A DNA stretch of 42,909 nt from an uncultured Bacilli bacterium. Its GTDB lineage: Bacteria; Bacillota_I; Bacilli_A; RF39; UBA660. Position 1 is the stretch's first letter, and every line of letters starts with the position of its first letter. The notes under the pieces are model-generated. The model worked only from the letters and a program-made list of their open reading frames with translations. It was not told where the DNA came from and ran no database searches. The stretch is from assembly GCA_944371995.1 (NCBI GenBank), contig CALVYD010000012.1, forward strand, positions 1 through 42,909. The letters run 5' to 3'. The translations under genes were made by a program, and so were the position numbers. Below are positions 7,641 through 14,952 of this stretch, in pieces.

Positions 7641-9257
7641 ATGACTGATATAGAGATTGCTCATAACGCAAAAAAAGAACCAATCACTAATGTTCTTTCT
7701 TCTTTAGGTCTTAGTGAGAAGGATTATATTTTGTATGGGAATGATAAAGCTAAAATTACATTAATTCCAAGGGAAAGTAAAGGTAAACTTATTTTAGTAA
7801 CGGCTATTAGTCCTACTCCTTATGGTGAAGGAAAAACTACGGTTAGTATTGGATTGGGTGATGCATTTCATAAATTAGGGAAAAAACCTATTCTTGTTTT
7901 ACGAGAACCTTCCATGGGACCAGTGTTTGGGATGAAAGGTGGAGCTACTGGTGGAGGGTATAGTCAGGTTGTACCTATGGAAGATATAAATTTGCATTTT
8001 ACAGGAGATTTTCATGCTATTACTGCGGCAAACGATCTATTGTGTGCAGCTATTGATAATCATATTTATCATGGGAATGAGCTTGGTATTGAAACGGTCG
8101 CTTTTAATCGTTCTTTGGATGTTAACGATCGAGCTTTACGTCATGTTTCTTTAGAGCATCGTTCGGAAAAATTTAACATTACTGCGGCTAGTGAGATTAT
8201 GGCTTTATTCTGTTTGGCTGATTCTTTAGATGATTTAAAGGAAATGCTTGGGAATATTGTGATTGGATATGATAAGAATCAACGGTTAATTTTGGCAAAA
8301 GAATTACATATTGAAGGTGCTTTAGTAACTTTATTGAAAGATGCTTTTTATCCTAATTTAGTTCAGACTTTGGAGCATACTCCTGCTATTATTCATGGTG
8401 GACCTTTTGCTAATATTGCTCATGGTTGTAATAGTATTGTTGCAACTAAATTAGGACTTTCTTTAGGTGATTATGTTATTACTGAAGCTGGTTTTGGTTC
8501 TGATCTGGGTGCAGAAAAGTTTTTAGATATTAAATGTCGTAAAGCTTCTATTTTTCCTGAGTGTATTGTTTTAGTTGCAACAATTAAAGCGTTAAAGTAT
8601 AATGCCGGAATTTCTAAAGAAGATATATTAATAGAAAATGTGGATGCCGTAAGAGAAGGTATTTGTAATTTGGAAGCTCATGTTTCTAATTTGAAAAAAT
8701 ATGGTGTTCCGCTAGTTGTTTGTTTAAATGCTTATGATACTGATACTTCTTTAGAACAGCAGGTTGTGATAGATTGGTGTAAAAAAGAGAATATTTCTGT
8801 TGCTGTTAGTACTGCTTATTGTGATGGTGGAGAAGGAGCTATACCTTTAGCTTTAGCAGTAGAAGATGTATTATCTATGCCAGCTGATTTTCATTATCTT
8901 TATGATGATAGTGACAGTATTTATGATAAGATTTATAAATTGGCAACAGAGATTTATCATGCAAGTAAGGTAGAGTACAGTGCCGATGCTTTAAATACAA
9001 TTTCTATTTTAGAAAAAAACAATCTTTCTTATCTTCCTATATGTGGTGCAAAAACACAGTATTCTTTATCTGATGATGCTAAAAAGTTAGGTAATCCCAC
9101 TAACTATTCTATCTATGTACGTGATATTGAACTTTATAATGGTGCTGGTTTTATTACTGTTCTATTTGGTGATATTTTAAGGATGCCTGGTTTACCTAAA
9201 CATCCTAATTATGAAAAGATTGATTTAGTGGATAATGAAATTGTTGGATTAAGTTAA
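7641..9257 (+). CDS. fhs: Formate-tetrahydrofolate ligase
   Basis: Joins formate to tetrahydrofolate using ATP to give 10-formyl-THF for purine and formyl-Met synthesis. At 538 residues it is close to the usual 550-560. Motifs: phosphate-binding loop in ISPTPYGEGKTT (about 57-67), FGMKGGATGGGYSQVVPM, DINLHFTGDFHAI and the C-terminal GDILRMPGLP. AGGTGA precedes the ATG. It is a single-gene unit with its own promoter and terminator. No other one-carbon genes lie in the window. Confidence 0.97.
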   Translation: MTDIEIAHNAKKEPITNVLSSLGLSEKDYILYGNDKAKITLIPRESKGKLILVTAISPTPYGEGKTTVSIGLGDAFHKLGKKPILVLREPSMGPVFGMKGGATGGGYSQVVPMEDINLHFTGDFHAITAANDLLCAAIDNHIYHGNELGIETVAFNRSLDVNDRALRHVSLEHRSEKFNITAASEIMALFCLADSLDDLKEMLGNIVIGYDKNQRLILAKELHIEGALVTLLKDAFYPNLVQTLEHTPAIIHGGPFANIAHGCNSIVATKLGLSLGDYVITEAGFGSDLGAEKFLDIKCRKASIFPECIVLVATIKALKYNAGISKEDILIENVDAVREGICNLEAHVSNLKKYGVPLVVCLNAYDTDTSLEQQVVIDWCKKENISVAVSTAYCDGGEGAIPLALAVEDVLSMPADFHYLYDDSDSIYDKIYKLATEIYHASKVEYSADALNTISILEKNNLSYLPICGAKTQYSLSDDAKKLGNPTNYSIYVRDIELYNGAGFITVLFGDILRMPGLPKHPNYEKIDLVDNEIVGLS

Positions 9258-9280
9258 AAAAAAGAGCAATGCTCTTTTTA
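9258..9280. terminator. Bidirectional terminator after fhs
   Basis: An 8-bp stem AAAAGAGC/GCTCTTTT with an AAT loop, flanked by A and T runs. It separates fhs from the convergent Ig-like gene whose stop codon sits in it. Confidence 0.8.
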
Positions 9281-10021
9281 TTGTGTGCTACTCGGTTGTT
9301 GACTACTTGATTTTATACATGTATTGGATGCACTATCCCAAGTACCTCCGGTAGTTTCACAATCTGTTTTTTGTTGTTCATATGGATCTTTTTCTTCTGC
9401 TTTTTGAGGTTCATATATTGTAATATTTCCTGTGTAAAGTCTGCCATTATAGGTAACTGTATATTGATAGTTTCCTGCTTGAGCAGTATTTACATTTGTT
9501 AAATCTAATTTTACGTTATTTTTAACTTCATCTGTTAATGTTTCCGTAATGTAAGTTTGAATATCTGTAGATAGAGCAGAACCTAACTCTAAGTTTAAAC
9601 TTTTTAAAGTTAGTACCATATCTGGTAATGGTTTTTCTTTGATTTCAAAAGTACCATTAAAAGTTTTCTTTTGATATGTGACAGTATATGTGTATGTTCC
9701 TGCTTGATTTGCATTTACCATTGAGGTGTCCAACTTTAATTCATTTAATATGGTATTATCAATATCATCTACATTTTCTAAATAATCTTTGATGTTCATA
9801 CTTAATGGTTGATTAATTTCTTGTTCCATACTTTTTAGAAGAATTTCATTACTCTTCATATTAGCGACTCTTTTTTGTGTTATTTTTAGTTCTGTCTTTG
9901 TTTTTGTCTTCGGTTTATCCATCATTTGCATACTGATGCCGCTACCTATGAAGATGACTGACCATATCATAAGAGTGACAATGATAATTGTTCTTTGTTT
10001 ATATGTAGTATTTTTTAGCAT
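9278..10021 (-). CDS. Membrane-anchored protein with two Ig-like repeats
   Basis: Function not recognised. The 247-residue protein has a basic N-terminus, one membrane segment (about 11-30) and an extracytoplasmic part containing two similar Ig-like units of about 75 residues. The units end in NANQAGTYTYTVTYQ and NTAQAGNYQYTVTYN, the pattern of bacterial Ig-like domains that decorate surface proteins. The C-terminus is a hydrophilic tail with a two-cysteine motif CETTGGTWD...C and a Ser/Gln-rich end. I chose the ATG at 10019-10021 because AGGGG lies before it and a strong promoter lies at 10046-10074. The longer frame up to 10108 would begin upstream of that promoter. Confidence 0.72.
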   Translation of the reverse strand: MLKNTTYKQRTIIIVTLMIWSVIFIGSGISMQMMDKPKTKTKTELKITQKRVANMKSNEILLKSMEQEINQPLSMNIKDYLENVDDIDNTILNELKLDTSMVNANQAGTYTYTVTYQKKTFNGTFEIKEKPLPDMVLTLKSLNLELGSALSTDIQTYITETLTDEVKNNVKLDLTNVNTAQAGNYQYTVTYNGRLYTGNITIYEPQKAEEKDPYEQQKTDCETTGGTWDSASNTCIKSSSQQPSSTQ

Positions 10022-10045
10022 TTTTCTACCCCTATCTTTAAAATA

Positions 10046-10074
10046 ATTATAATATAAGTTGTTTTTGAAAACAA
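10046..10074 (-). promoter_or_regulatory. Promoter of the Ig-like protein gene
   Basis: Minus strand TTGTTT (10069-10074), 17-bp spacer, TATAAT (10046-10051). It supports the downstream start codon at 10021. Confidence 0.7.
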
Positions 10075-10084
10075 GAAAAAGTTG

Positions 10085-10113
10085 TTGAAAAAAGTATTTT
10101 AATAGCATATAAT
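10085..10113 (+). promoter_or_regulatory. Promoter of the nfeD-SPFH operon
   Basis: TTGAAA (10085-10090), exact 17-bp spacer, TATAAT (10108-10113). It is back to back with the divergent promoter; the two -35 boxes are 10 bp apart. Confidence 0.75.
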
Positions 10114-10134
10114 TTAAGTAAGGTGATGAGTTTT

Positions 10135-10560
10135 ATGTCTATTTATTGGATTATACTATTTTTAGTACTATTATTTATTGAGTTAGCAACAGTTAATTTA
10201 GTATCTATTTGGTTTGCCATTGGAGCTGTTGCAGCATTTATTACTTCATTTTTTACGGATTCTGTTTTATGGCAACTTTTGGTTTTTGTTGTAGTTAGTG
10301 TTGTTGCATTATTTATTACTTTGCCGATGGTGAGAAAAGCAAAGAAGAATAGAAAACCTGTTCCAACAAACTTGGATAGAGTTATTGGAAAAAAGGCGGA
10401 AGTCATTAAAGAAATTAAACCAAATCATTATGGTGAAGTAGAAATTTTTGGCAATGTATGGACTGCTGTTAGCGATGATACATTTGATGTTGGTGATAAA
10501 GTAATTGTTGATTCTATAGATGGCGTAAAACTAATTGTCAAGAAAGAGGAGGAGAAGTAA
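10135..10560 (+). CDS. NfeD-like membrane protein
   Basis: A short NfeD1b-type protein of 141 residues with hydrophobic segments through residue 65 (WIILFLVLLFIELATV, then WFAIGAVAAFITSFF and LLVFVVVSVVALFITL). A cytoplasmic OB-fold domain follows, with the typical IGKKAEVIKEI...GEVEIFGNVWTAVSD...VGDKVIVDSIDGVKLIVKK. The partner SPFH gene starts at its stop codon (TAATG, one base shared). NfeD and SPFH proteins form membrane-microdomain scaffolds. ATG 10135 is favoured because AAGGTGAT lies at the right distance, while GTG 10123 and ATG 10126 overlap that site. Confidence 0.9.
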   Translation: MSIYWIILFLVLLFIELATVNLVSIWFAIGAVAAFITSFFTDSVLWQLLVFVVVSVVALFITLPMVRKAKKNRKPVPTNLDRVIGKKAEVIKEIKPNHYGEVEIFGNVWTAVSDDTFDVGDKVIVDSIDGVKLIVKKEEEK

Positions 10561-11534
10561 TGAATTTTGGTTTTTGGTTATTGATTATATTAGTTATACT
10601 TTTATTGGTAGTGGTTGCTGGAGTTAAGATTGTATCTCAATCAAAAGCATATGTTATTGAACGACTTGGAGCATATCATAGAACTATGCAAACAGGTCTA
10701 CATTATGTCGTTCCTATTTTGGATAGAGTAGCAAGTTGTGTAAGTTTAAAAGAAATGGTTAAGGATTTTGCTCCTCAGCCTGTTATTACAAAAGATAATG
10801 TTACTATGCAGATTGATACAGTTGTTTATTATCAGATTACAGATCCTAAGTTATATACTTATGGTGTTGAGAATCCAATTAGTGCAATTGAAAATTTAAC
10901 AGCTACTACACTTCGTAATATTATTGGTGATTTAGAGCTTGATGAGACATTGACTAGTCGTGATGTTATTAATACTAAAATGCGTAGTATTTTGGATGAA
11001 GCAACAGATGCCTGGGGAATTAAAGTTCATCGTGTAGAAGTAAAAAATATTTTACCACCTCGTGATATTCAAGAAGCTATGGAAAAGCAAATGCGTGCAG
11101 AACGTGAAAGACGTGAAGCAATTCTTAGAGCTGAAGGTGAAAAGAAGAGTCAAATCTTAATTGCCGAGGGTGAAAAAGAGAGTACTGTATTAAGAGCAGA
11201 AGCTGCTAAAGAAGCTAAGATTAAAGAAGCTGAAGGAGAAGCTCAATCTATTATTAAAATTCAAGAAGCTACCGCTCAAGGATTACGTTTAATTAAAGAT
11301 GTTGGTATGGATGAAGCAGTATTGAAACTTAAGAGTTATGAGGCTATGGTTGATGTTGCTAATGGTCATGCAACTAAGATTATTGTTCCAAGTGAACTTC
11401 AAAATTTAGCAACATTAGGTACTACCCTTCATGAAATGGTAGATGGTCCAGTTGAAAAACCAGGTCCAAAACCAGGTCCAAAGCCTGTTCCAAGACCAGT
11501 AGAAAAACCAGCAGTACCAGTTGATAAAATATAA
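10560..11534 (+). CDS. SPFH/band 7 protein (stomatin, QmcA-like)
   Basis: A membrane scaffold protein of 324 residues: an N-terminal membrane helix (about 4-24), then the SPFH domain (QSKAYVIERLGAYHRTMQTGLHY style start, TLRNIIGDLELDETL, DAWGIKVHRVEVKNI). A long Ala/Glu-rich helix follows (about 175-255, with repeated RAEGEKKSQILIAEGEKE elements). The C-terminus is proline rich with a short PGPK repeat. AGGAGGAG precedes the start. It is the second gene of the nfeD operon and likely works with it in membrane organisation. Confidence 0.93.
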   Translation: MNFGFWLLIILVILLLVVVAGVKIVSQSKAYVIERLGAYHRTMQTGLHYVVPILDRVASCVSLKEMVKDFAPQPVITKDNVTMQIDTVVYYQITDPKLYTYGVENPISAIENLTATTLRNIIGDLELDETLTSRDVINTKMRSILDEATDAWGIKVHRVEVKNILPPRDIQEAMEKQMRAERERREAILRAEGEKKSQILIAEGEKESTVLRAEAAKEAKIKEAEGEAQSIIKIQEATAQGLRLIKDVGMDEAVLKLKSYEAMVDVANGHATKIIVPSELQNLATLGTTLHEMVDGPVEKPGPKPGPKPVPRPVEKPAVPVDKI

Positions 11535-11560
11535 AAAAGGATTTTGATTAATCCTTTTTT
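11533..11560. terminator. Bidirectional terminator after the SPFH gene
   Basis: An 11-bp stem (AAAAAAGGATT with AATCCTTTTTT, 6-nt loop) serving the SPFH gene and the convergent radical SAM gene. Confidence 0.85.
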
Positions 11561-12492
11561 TGTGCTTTTTTTCCTTGATAAGTATTTCTTTTTACCATTT
11601 CTTTATCTATATCATTTAATACACAGAATTTCTTTATTAACCAGGTAGGTTCTACTAAATCTTCTACCTTAGGGTCTCCAGTAATTCTATGTATTACAAT
11701 TTCTGGTCTTAATAATTCTAATTGGCTTATGACAATATCAATATATTCTTCTTTTGATAATACTTTAAAATGTTCTTTTTGGTATAATTTTTCTAATGGT
11801 GTATCTTTTAAAATACTTAGCATGTGTATTTTTATTCCTTGGATATCTAAGTTGTTTAGATATTTTACTGTGTTTAACATGTCTTCTTTGGTCTCATAGG
11901 GTAGACCATTTATGATATGAACTACTACATCGATATTTCTTGCTCTTAATTTTTTTACCATTTCTTCAAAACATTTTAAGGTATGACATCTATTAATTAA
12001 TTTAGCTGTTTTTTCATTTGTAGTCTGCAGTCCTAATTCTATGGTTAAATAGGTCTTTTTATTTAATTCTTCTAAGTAATCAAGACATTCTTCTGTAATT
12101 GCATCTGGTCTTGTTGCAATATTTAGTCCAATGACATTATCAAAAGATAAGACTGTTTCATATAATTTCTTTAATGTTTTTACATCTGCATATGTATTTG
12201 TTCTTGCTTGAAAATATCCTATAAATTTTCCTTCTGGCCATTTTTTTAACATCATTTCTTTTACTGTTTCAAATTGGGTTTTTATAGAATCTTCTTTGTT
12301 ACCTGCAAACTCACCACTACCAGTTTTAGAACAATAGATACAGCCTCCATATCCTACAGTACCATCGATATTTGGACAACTAAAACCAGCATTTAAACTA
12401 ATTTTAAATACTTTAGAGTTAAATTTTTGTTTATAATAATAATCTAGGGTATGATAACGTTTATTTGAGTTTGTATAAGTAAAATTATTCAT
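11548..12492 (-). CDS. Radical SAM protein, TIGR01212 (YhcC) family
   Basis: An iron-sulfur, S-adenosylmethionine-dependent enzyme of 314 residues and unknown reaction. The cluster cysteines are Cys39, Cys51 and Cys54, in GFSCPNIDGTVGYGGCIYC, the spacing typical of this family rather than the usual CxxxCxxC. Other family blocks are GYFQARTNTYA, IATRPDAI and ELGLQTTNE. The ATG lies one base after the stop of the patatin gene, with GAGGTG as ribosome binding site inside the patatin end. A GTG four codons earlier overlaps that gene and is less likely. Confidence 0.9.
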   Translation of the reverse strand: MNNFTYTNSNKRYHTLDYYYKQKFNSKVFKISLNAGFSCPNIDGTVGYGGCIYCSKTGSGEFAGNKEDSIKTQFETVKEMMLKKWPEGKFIGYFQARTNTYADVKTLKKLYETVLSFDNVIGLNIATRPDAITEECLDYLEELNKKTYLTIELGLQTTNEKTAKLINRCHTLKCFEEMVKKLRARNIDVVVHIINGLPYETKEDMLNTVKYLNNLDIQGIKIHMLSILKDTPLEKLYQKEHFKVLSKEEYIDIVISQLELLRPEIVIHRITGDPKVEDLVEPTWLIKKFCVLNDIDKEMVKRNTYQGKKAQKKD

Positions 12493-12493
12493 C

Positions 12494-13657
12494 TTACACC
12501 TCACTAATTGTATATAAATATAAAGCTTTTAGAAAACGCCATGGATTTAGTAGAGCGTTTCTTTTTAATGACTTTTTTTTCTCTTTTATTTCTTGTATTA
12601 TTATATTTAGTTGCTTTATTTCTTTAGAATTATTTTGTTTTAAACCTTTTAGTAATAACCTATTAAATTTATTTATTGAATAAATTTTAGTTTCATCTAA
12701 ATTAAAATCATTTCCTATGCTTTCTATTAGTTTTAACATTATTTTATTTATCATTTTTTCTGGTGTGGTTGGAGATATATTAATTATATTTTGAAAAGCT
12801 TCTAGTGTTTTTTTGTTATTTACGGTTTCTTCAAATATATATTGAAAAGTTTCTAGATTTTTTTTCTTATTTTTTTCTAAACTTCCTTTTTTAAAAGTAT
12901 ATTTATGACCTTCTAATTTACCAAATTTTTTCATGGTGTCATTATATCCTAGTTTTATATTTCTTTTTGCTCCTTCTTCATAGAAATTTAAGAAATTTGT
13001 TAGTTTATTATTAGGCTTTATCTTGATAGTTGGTACTTTCTGTTTTGGCTTTTTATTAAAACCAGGTGCCGATAAGTCTATGGCAATAATTTCTGTTGCT
13101 CCTAGGTCTAAGGCTAGGTTAATTGGCAAATTATCATAGATTCCGCCATCAATATATTTTTCTCCCTTGATTTCTTTTTGCTTAAAAGCAGGATAACAAG
13201 ATGCTGATGCCATTAGGTAATCTCCAATTAAGTCTTCTGGAATTTCTTTTTTGGTAATCGCGATTGGTTTTTTTGTTGTTAGATTAAAGGTAATTAGACC
13301 ATAATTAATTTTTGATTTTATAAATTTTTTGTAATTAATTTCTTTTTCAATTAGGTTTTCTAATTCTTTTACTTCCATACCACCATGTTTTATAAAGTTA
13401 TTACCATACATTTTTATGACATCTATATCTTTTTTACTTTCTATTGCGTTTTCTCCAAATAATACTTTTAAATTTAATTTTTTCCATAGTCTTATTGCTT
13501 TTCTGTAACTTTTTTGAGTTACTAGAGCACCATTTAGGGCACCTACAGAAGTTCCTGTTACAATATCAAATTTTATATGTAATTTTTTTAAAGCTTTCCA
13601 TGCACCTATTTGATAAGCACCTTTGGAACCTCCTCCTGATAATACTAATGCTTTCAT
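12494..13657 (-). CDS. Patatin-like phospholipase
   Basis: A predicted lipid acyl hydrolase of 387 residues. The oxyanion motif is GGGSKG (8-13), the nucleophile is Ser37 in GTSVG and the dyad Asp is Asp170 in DGG (YIDGGIYDNLP). The patatin domain spans about 1-210. A Lys-rich helical C-terminal half of about 170 residues follows and matches nothing I know; this domain arrangement is common in bacterial patatins. AAAGGTAGG precedes the ATG. The gene starts a two-gene operon with the radical SAM protein. Substrate unknown. Confidence 0.9.
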   Translation of the reverse strand: MKALVLSGGGSKGAYQIGAWKALKKLHIKFDIVTGTSVGALNGALVTQKSYRKAIRLWKKLNLKVLFGENAIESKKDIDVIKMYGNNFIKHGGMEVKELENLIEKEINYKKFIKSKINYGLITFNLTTKKPIAITKKEIPEDLIGDYLMASASCYPAFKQKEIKGEKYIDGGIYDNLPINLALDLGATEIIAIDLSAPGFNKKPKQKVPTIKIKPNNKLTNFLNFYEEGAKRNIKLGYNDTMKKFGKLEGHKYTFKKGSLEKNKKKNLETFQYIFEETVNNKKTLEAFQNIINISPTTPEKMINKIMLKLIESIGNDFNLDETKIYSINKFNRLLLKGLKQNNSKEIKQLNIIIQEIKEKKKSLKRNALLNPWRFLKALYLYTISEV

Positions 13658-13684
13658 AAATATACCTACCTTTTTCGCTCATTT

Positions 13685-13713
13685 ATTATAGCATAAAATA
13701 TATCAATTTACAA
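13685..13713 (-). promoter_or_regulatory. Promoter of the patatin operon
   Basis: Minus strand TTGTAA (13708-13713), 17-bp spacer ending in TGC, TATAAT (13685-13690). Confidence 0.7.
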
Positions 13714-13719
13714 TTTATA

Positions 13720-13728
13720 TGATATACT
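13720..13728 (+). promoter_or_regulatory. Extended -10 promoter of the VanY-like gene
   Basis: TGATATACT with no clear -35 box. An overlapping alternative, TTTACA (13707-13712) with TATGAT (13729-13734), would start transcription inside the ribosome binding site, so I prefer the first. Confidence 0.45.
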
Positions 13729-13748
13729 TATGATAGTAGGTGATGCTA

Positions 13749-14870
13749 GTGAAGAAAAAAATAAGATTAAAAAAGTCCGTTCTTAAAAAGTTAAAAGTTA
13801 TAGGTGTTATTTTTTGTATTATTTTAGCAATATTTATTTTTTATTCTGTACAAATTCATTCTTTGACTAGTTTAGGATATAGTAAGGAGGCTAGTAGAAA
13901 AATTTTATTTTCTTTTAAGAAAGAATATGTACTTTCGGTTGGTAAAAATGAGACTTTAAATGCGGCTTTTGAAAGTGATGATTATAAAGAAAAATATTGT
14001 GATCAGTATTCTAAAATTGAGTATCAAGATCAGGATCATCTTATTCGAAATATTAATACTTTGATTGAAAAAGGATATAGTAATAATAATATTTCTATGA
14101 TTTTGGCACATGGTAATGATCAGGATGTTACTCTTTTTGCTAAAAGAGATAAGATTAATTATTTAGAAGAGTTTTTTAGTGTCCCTTATGCTAAACTTCG
14201 TAATTATGATCGATATGTTGATTATTCTAATGAGACAGGGGAGGATGATGAGATGACTGTACTTGCTGTTAACTTAGATATGGATAAAGAAGATTATGTT
14301 GATCCTGTTATTGTATCTCAGTATAGTACAGATATGCTTGTAAATAAACATCGATCTTTGACAGAAGATTTTGAGCCTGAGGATTTGGTATCTATTGATT
14401 CTGAGTATGCTGCTGATGATACTCAGGCTGGTGCTAGAATTGCTGTTAATGCTTTTATTTCTATGTATAAGGCAGCTAAGAAGGAAGGATATGATTTAGT
14501 TATTAATTCTAGTTATCGTAGTTATCAAGATCAAGTAGAGTTATGTGATAGTTATCGACAGTTATATGGAGATAATTATGTTAAGAATTATGTAGCTCAA
14601 CCTGGTTTTTCTGAGCATCAAACAGGATTATCTTTTGATATTGGTAGTAGAAATTCTAATATTTTTGCACAGTCTCCTGAGTATGAATGGATTCAAGAAA
14701 ATGCTCATAAATACGGGTTTATACAAAGGTTTCCATCTAAATACGAAGCTATTACGGGATTTCGAGCAGAACCATGGCATTATCGTTATGTAGGTAAGGA
14801 AATAGCTACTTATATTTACGAAAATGATATTTCTTTTGAAGAATATTATGCAATATTTTTGGATGATTAG
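13749..14870 (+). CDS. VanY/LdcB-type D-Ala-D-Ala carboxypeptidase
   Basis: A zinc peptidase that trims the stem peptide of peptidoglycan. The 373-residue protein has an N-terminal membrane anchor (about 15-37), a linker region and a C-terminal VanY domain. The zinc ligands are His290 and Asp297 in SEHQTGLSFDIG and His344 in EPWHYRYVG; NSSYRSYQDQ precedes them. I take GTG 13749 as start because AGGTGA ends five bases before it; an ATG at 13743 overlaps that site. Envelope location and wall-maturation role follow from the family. Confidence 0.9.
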   Translation: MKKKIRLKKSVLKKLKVIGVIFCIILAIFIFYSVQIHSLTSLGYSKEASRKILFSFKKEYVLSVGKNETLNAAFESDDYKEKYCDQYSKIEYQDQDHLIRNINTLIEKGYSNNNISMILAHGNDQDVTLFAKRDKINYLEEFFSVPYAKLRNYDRYVDYSNETGEDDEMTVLAVNLDMDKEDYVDPVIVSQYSTDMLVNKHRSLTEDFEPEDLVSIDSEYAADDTQAGARIAVNAFISMYKAAKKEGYDLVINSSYRSYQDQVELCDSYRQLYGDNYVKNYVAQPGFSEHQTGLSFDIGSRNSNIFAQSPEYEWIQENAHKYGFIQRFPSKYEAITGFRAEPWHYRYVGKEIATYIYENDISFEEYYAIFLDD

Positions 14871-14895
14871 AAAAATAGCGATTGCTATTTTTTTC
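14871..14895 (+). terminator. Terminator after the VanY-like gene
   Basis: A 9-bp stem AAAAATAGC/GCTATTTTT with GATT loop, then T residues. Confidence 0.82.
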
Positions 14896-14924
14896 TTGGA
14901 ATATTTTCTAAATTATGGTATTAT
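14896..14924 (+). promoter_or_regulatory. Promoter of the GH31 gene
   Basis: TTGGAA (14896-14901), 17-bp spacer ending in TGG, TATTAT (14919-14924). It begins right after the previous terminator. Confidence 0.6.
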
Positions 14925-14952
14925 GTTACTAGAATAATAAGAAGGTGTTGGT

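Noticed and set aside
11460..11500. Short direct repeat coding PGPKPGPKP in the SPFH gene
   Set aside because: Only two copies in a proline-rich tail; not a genomic repeat element.
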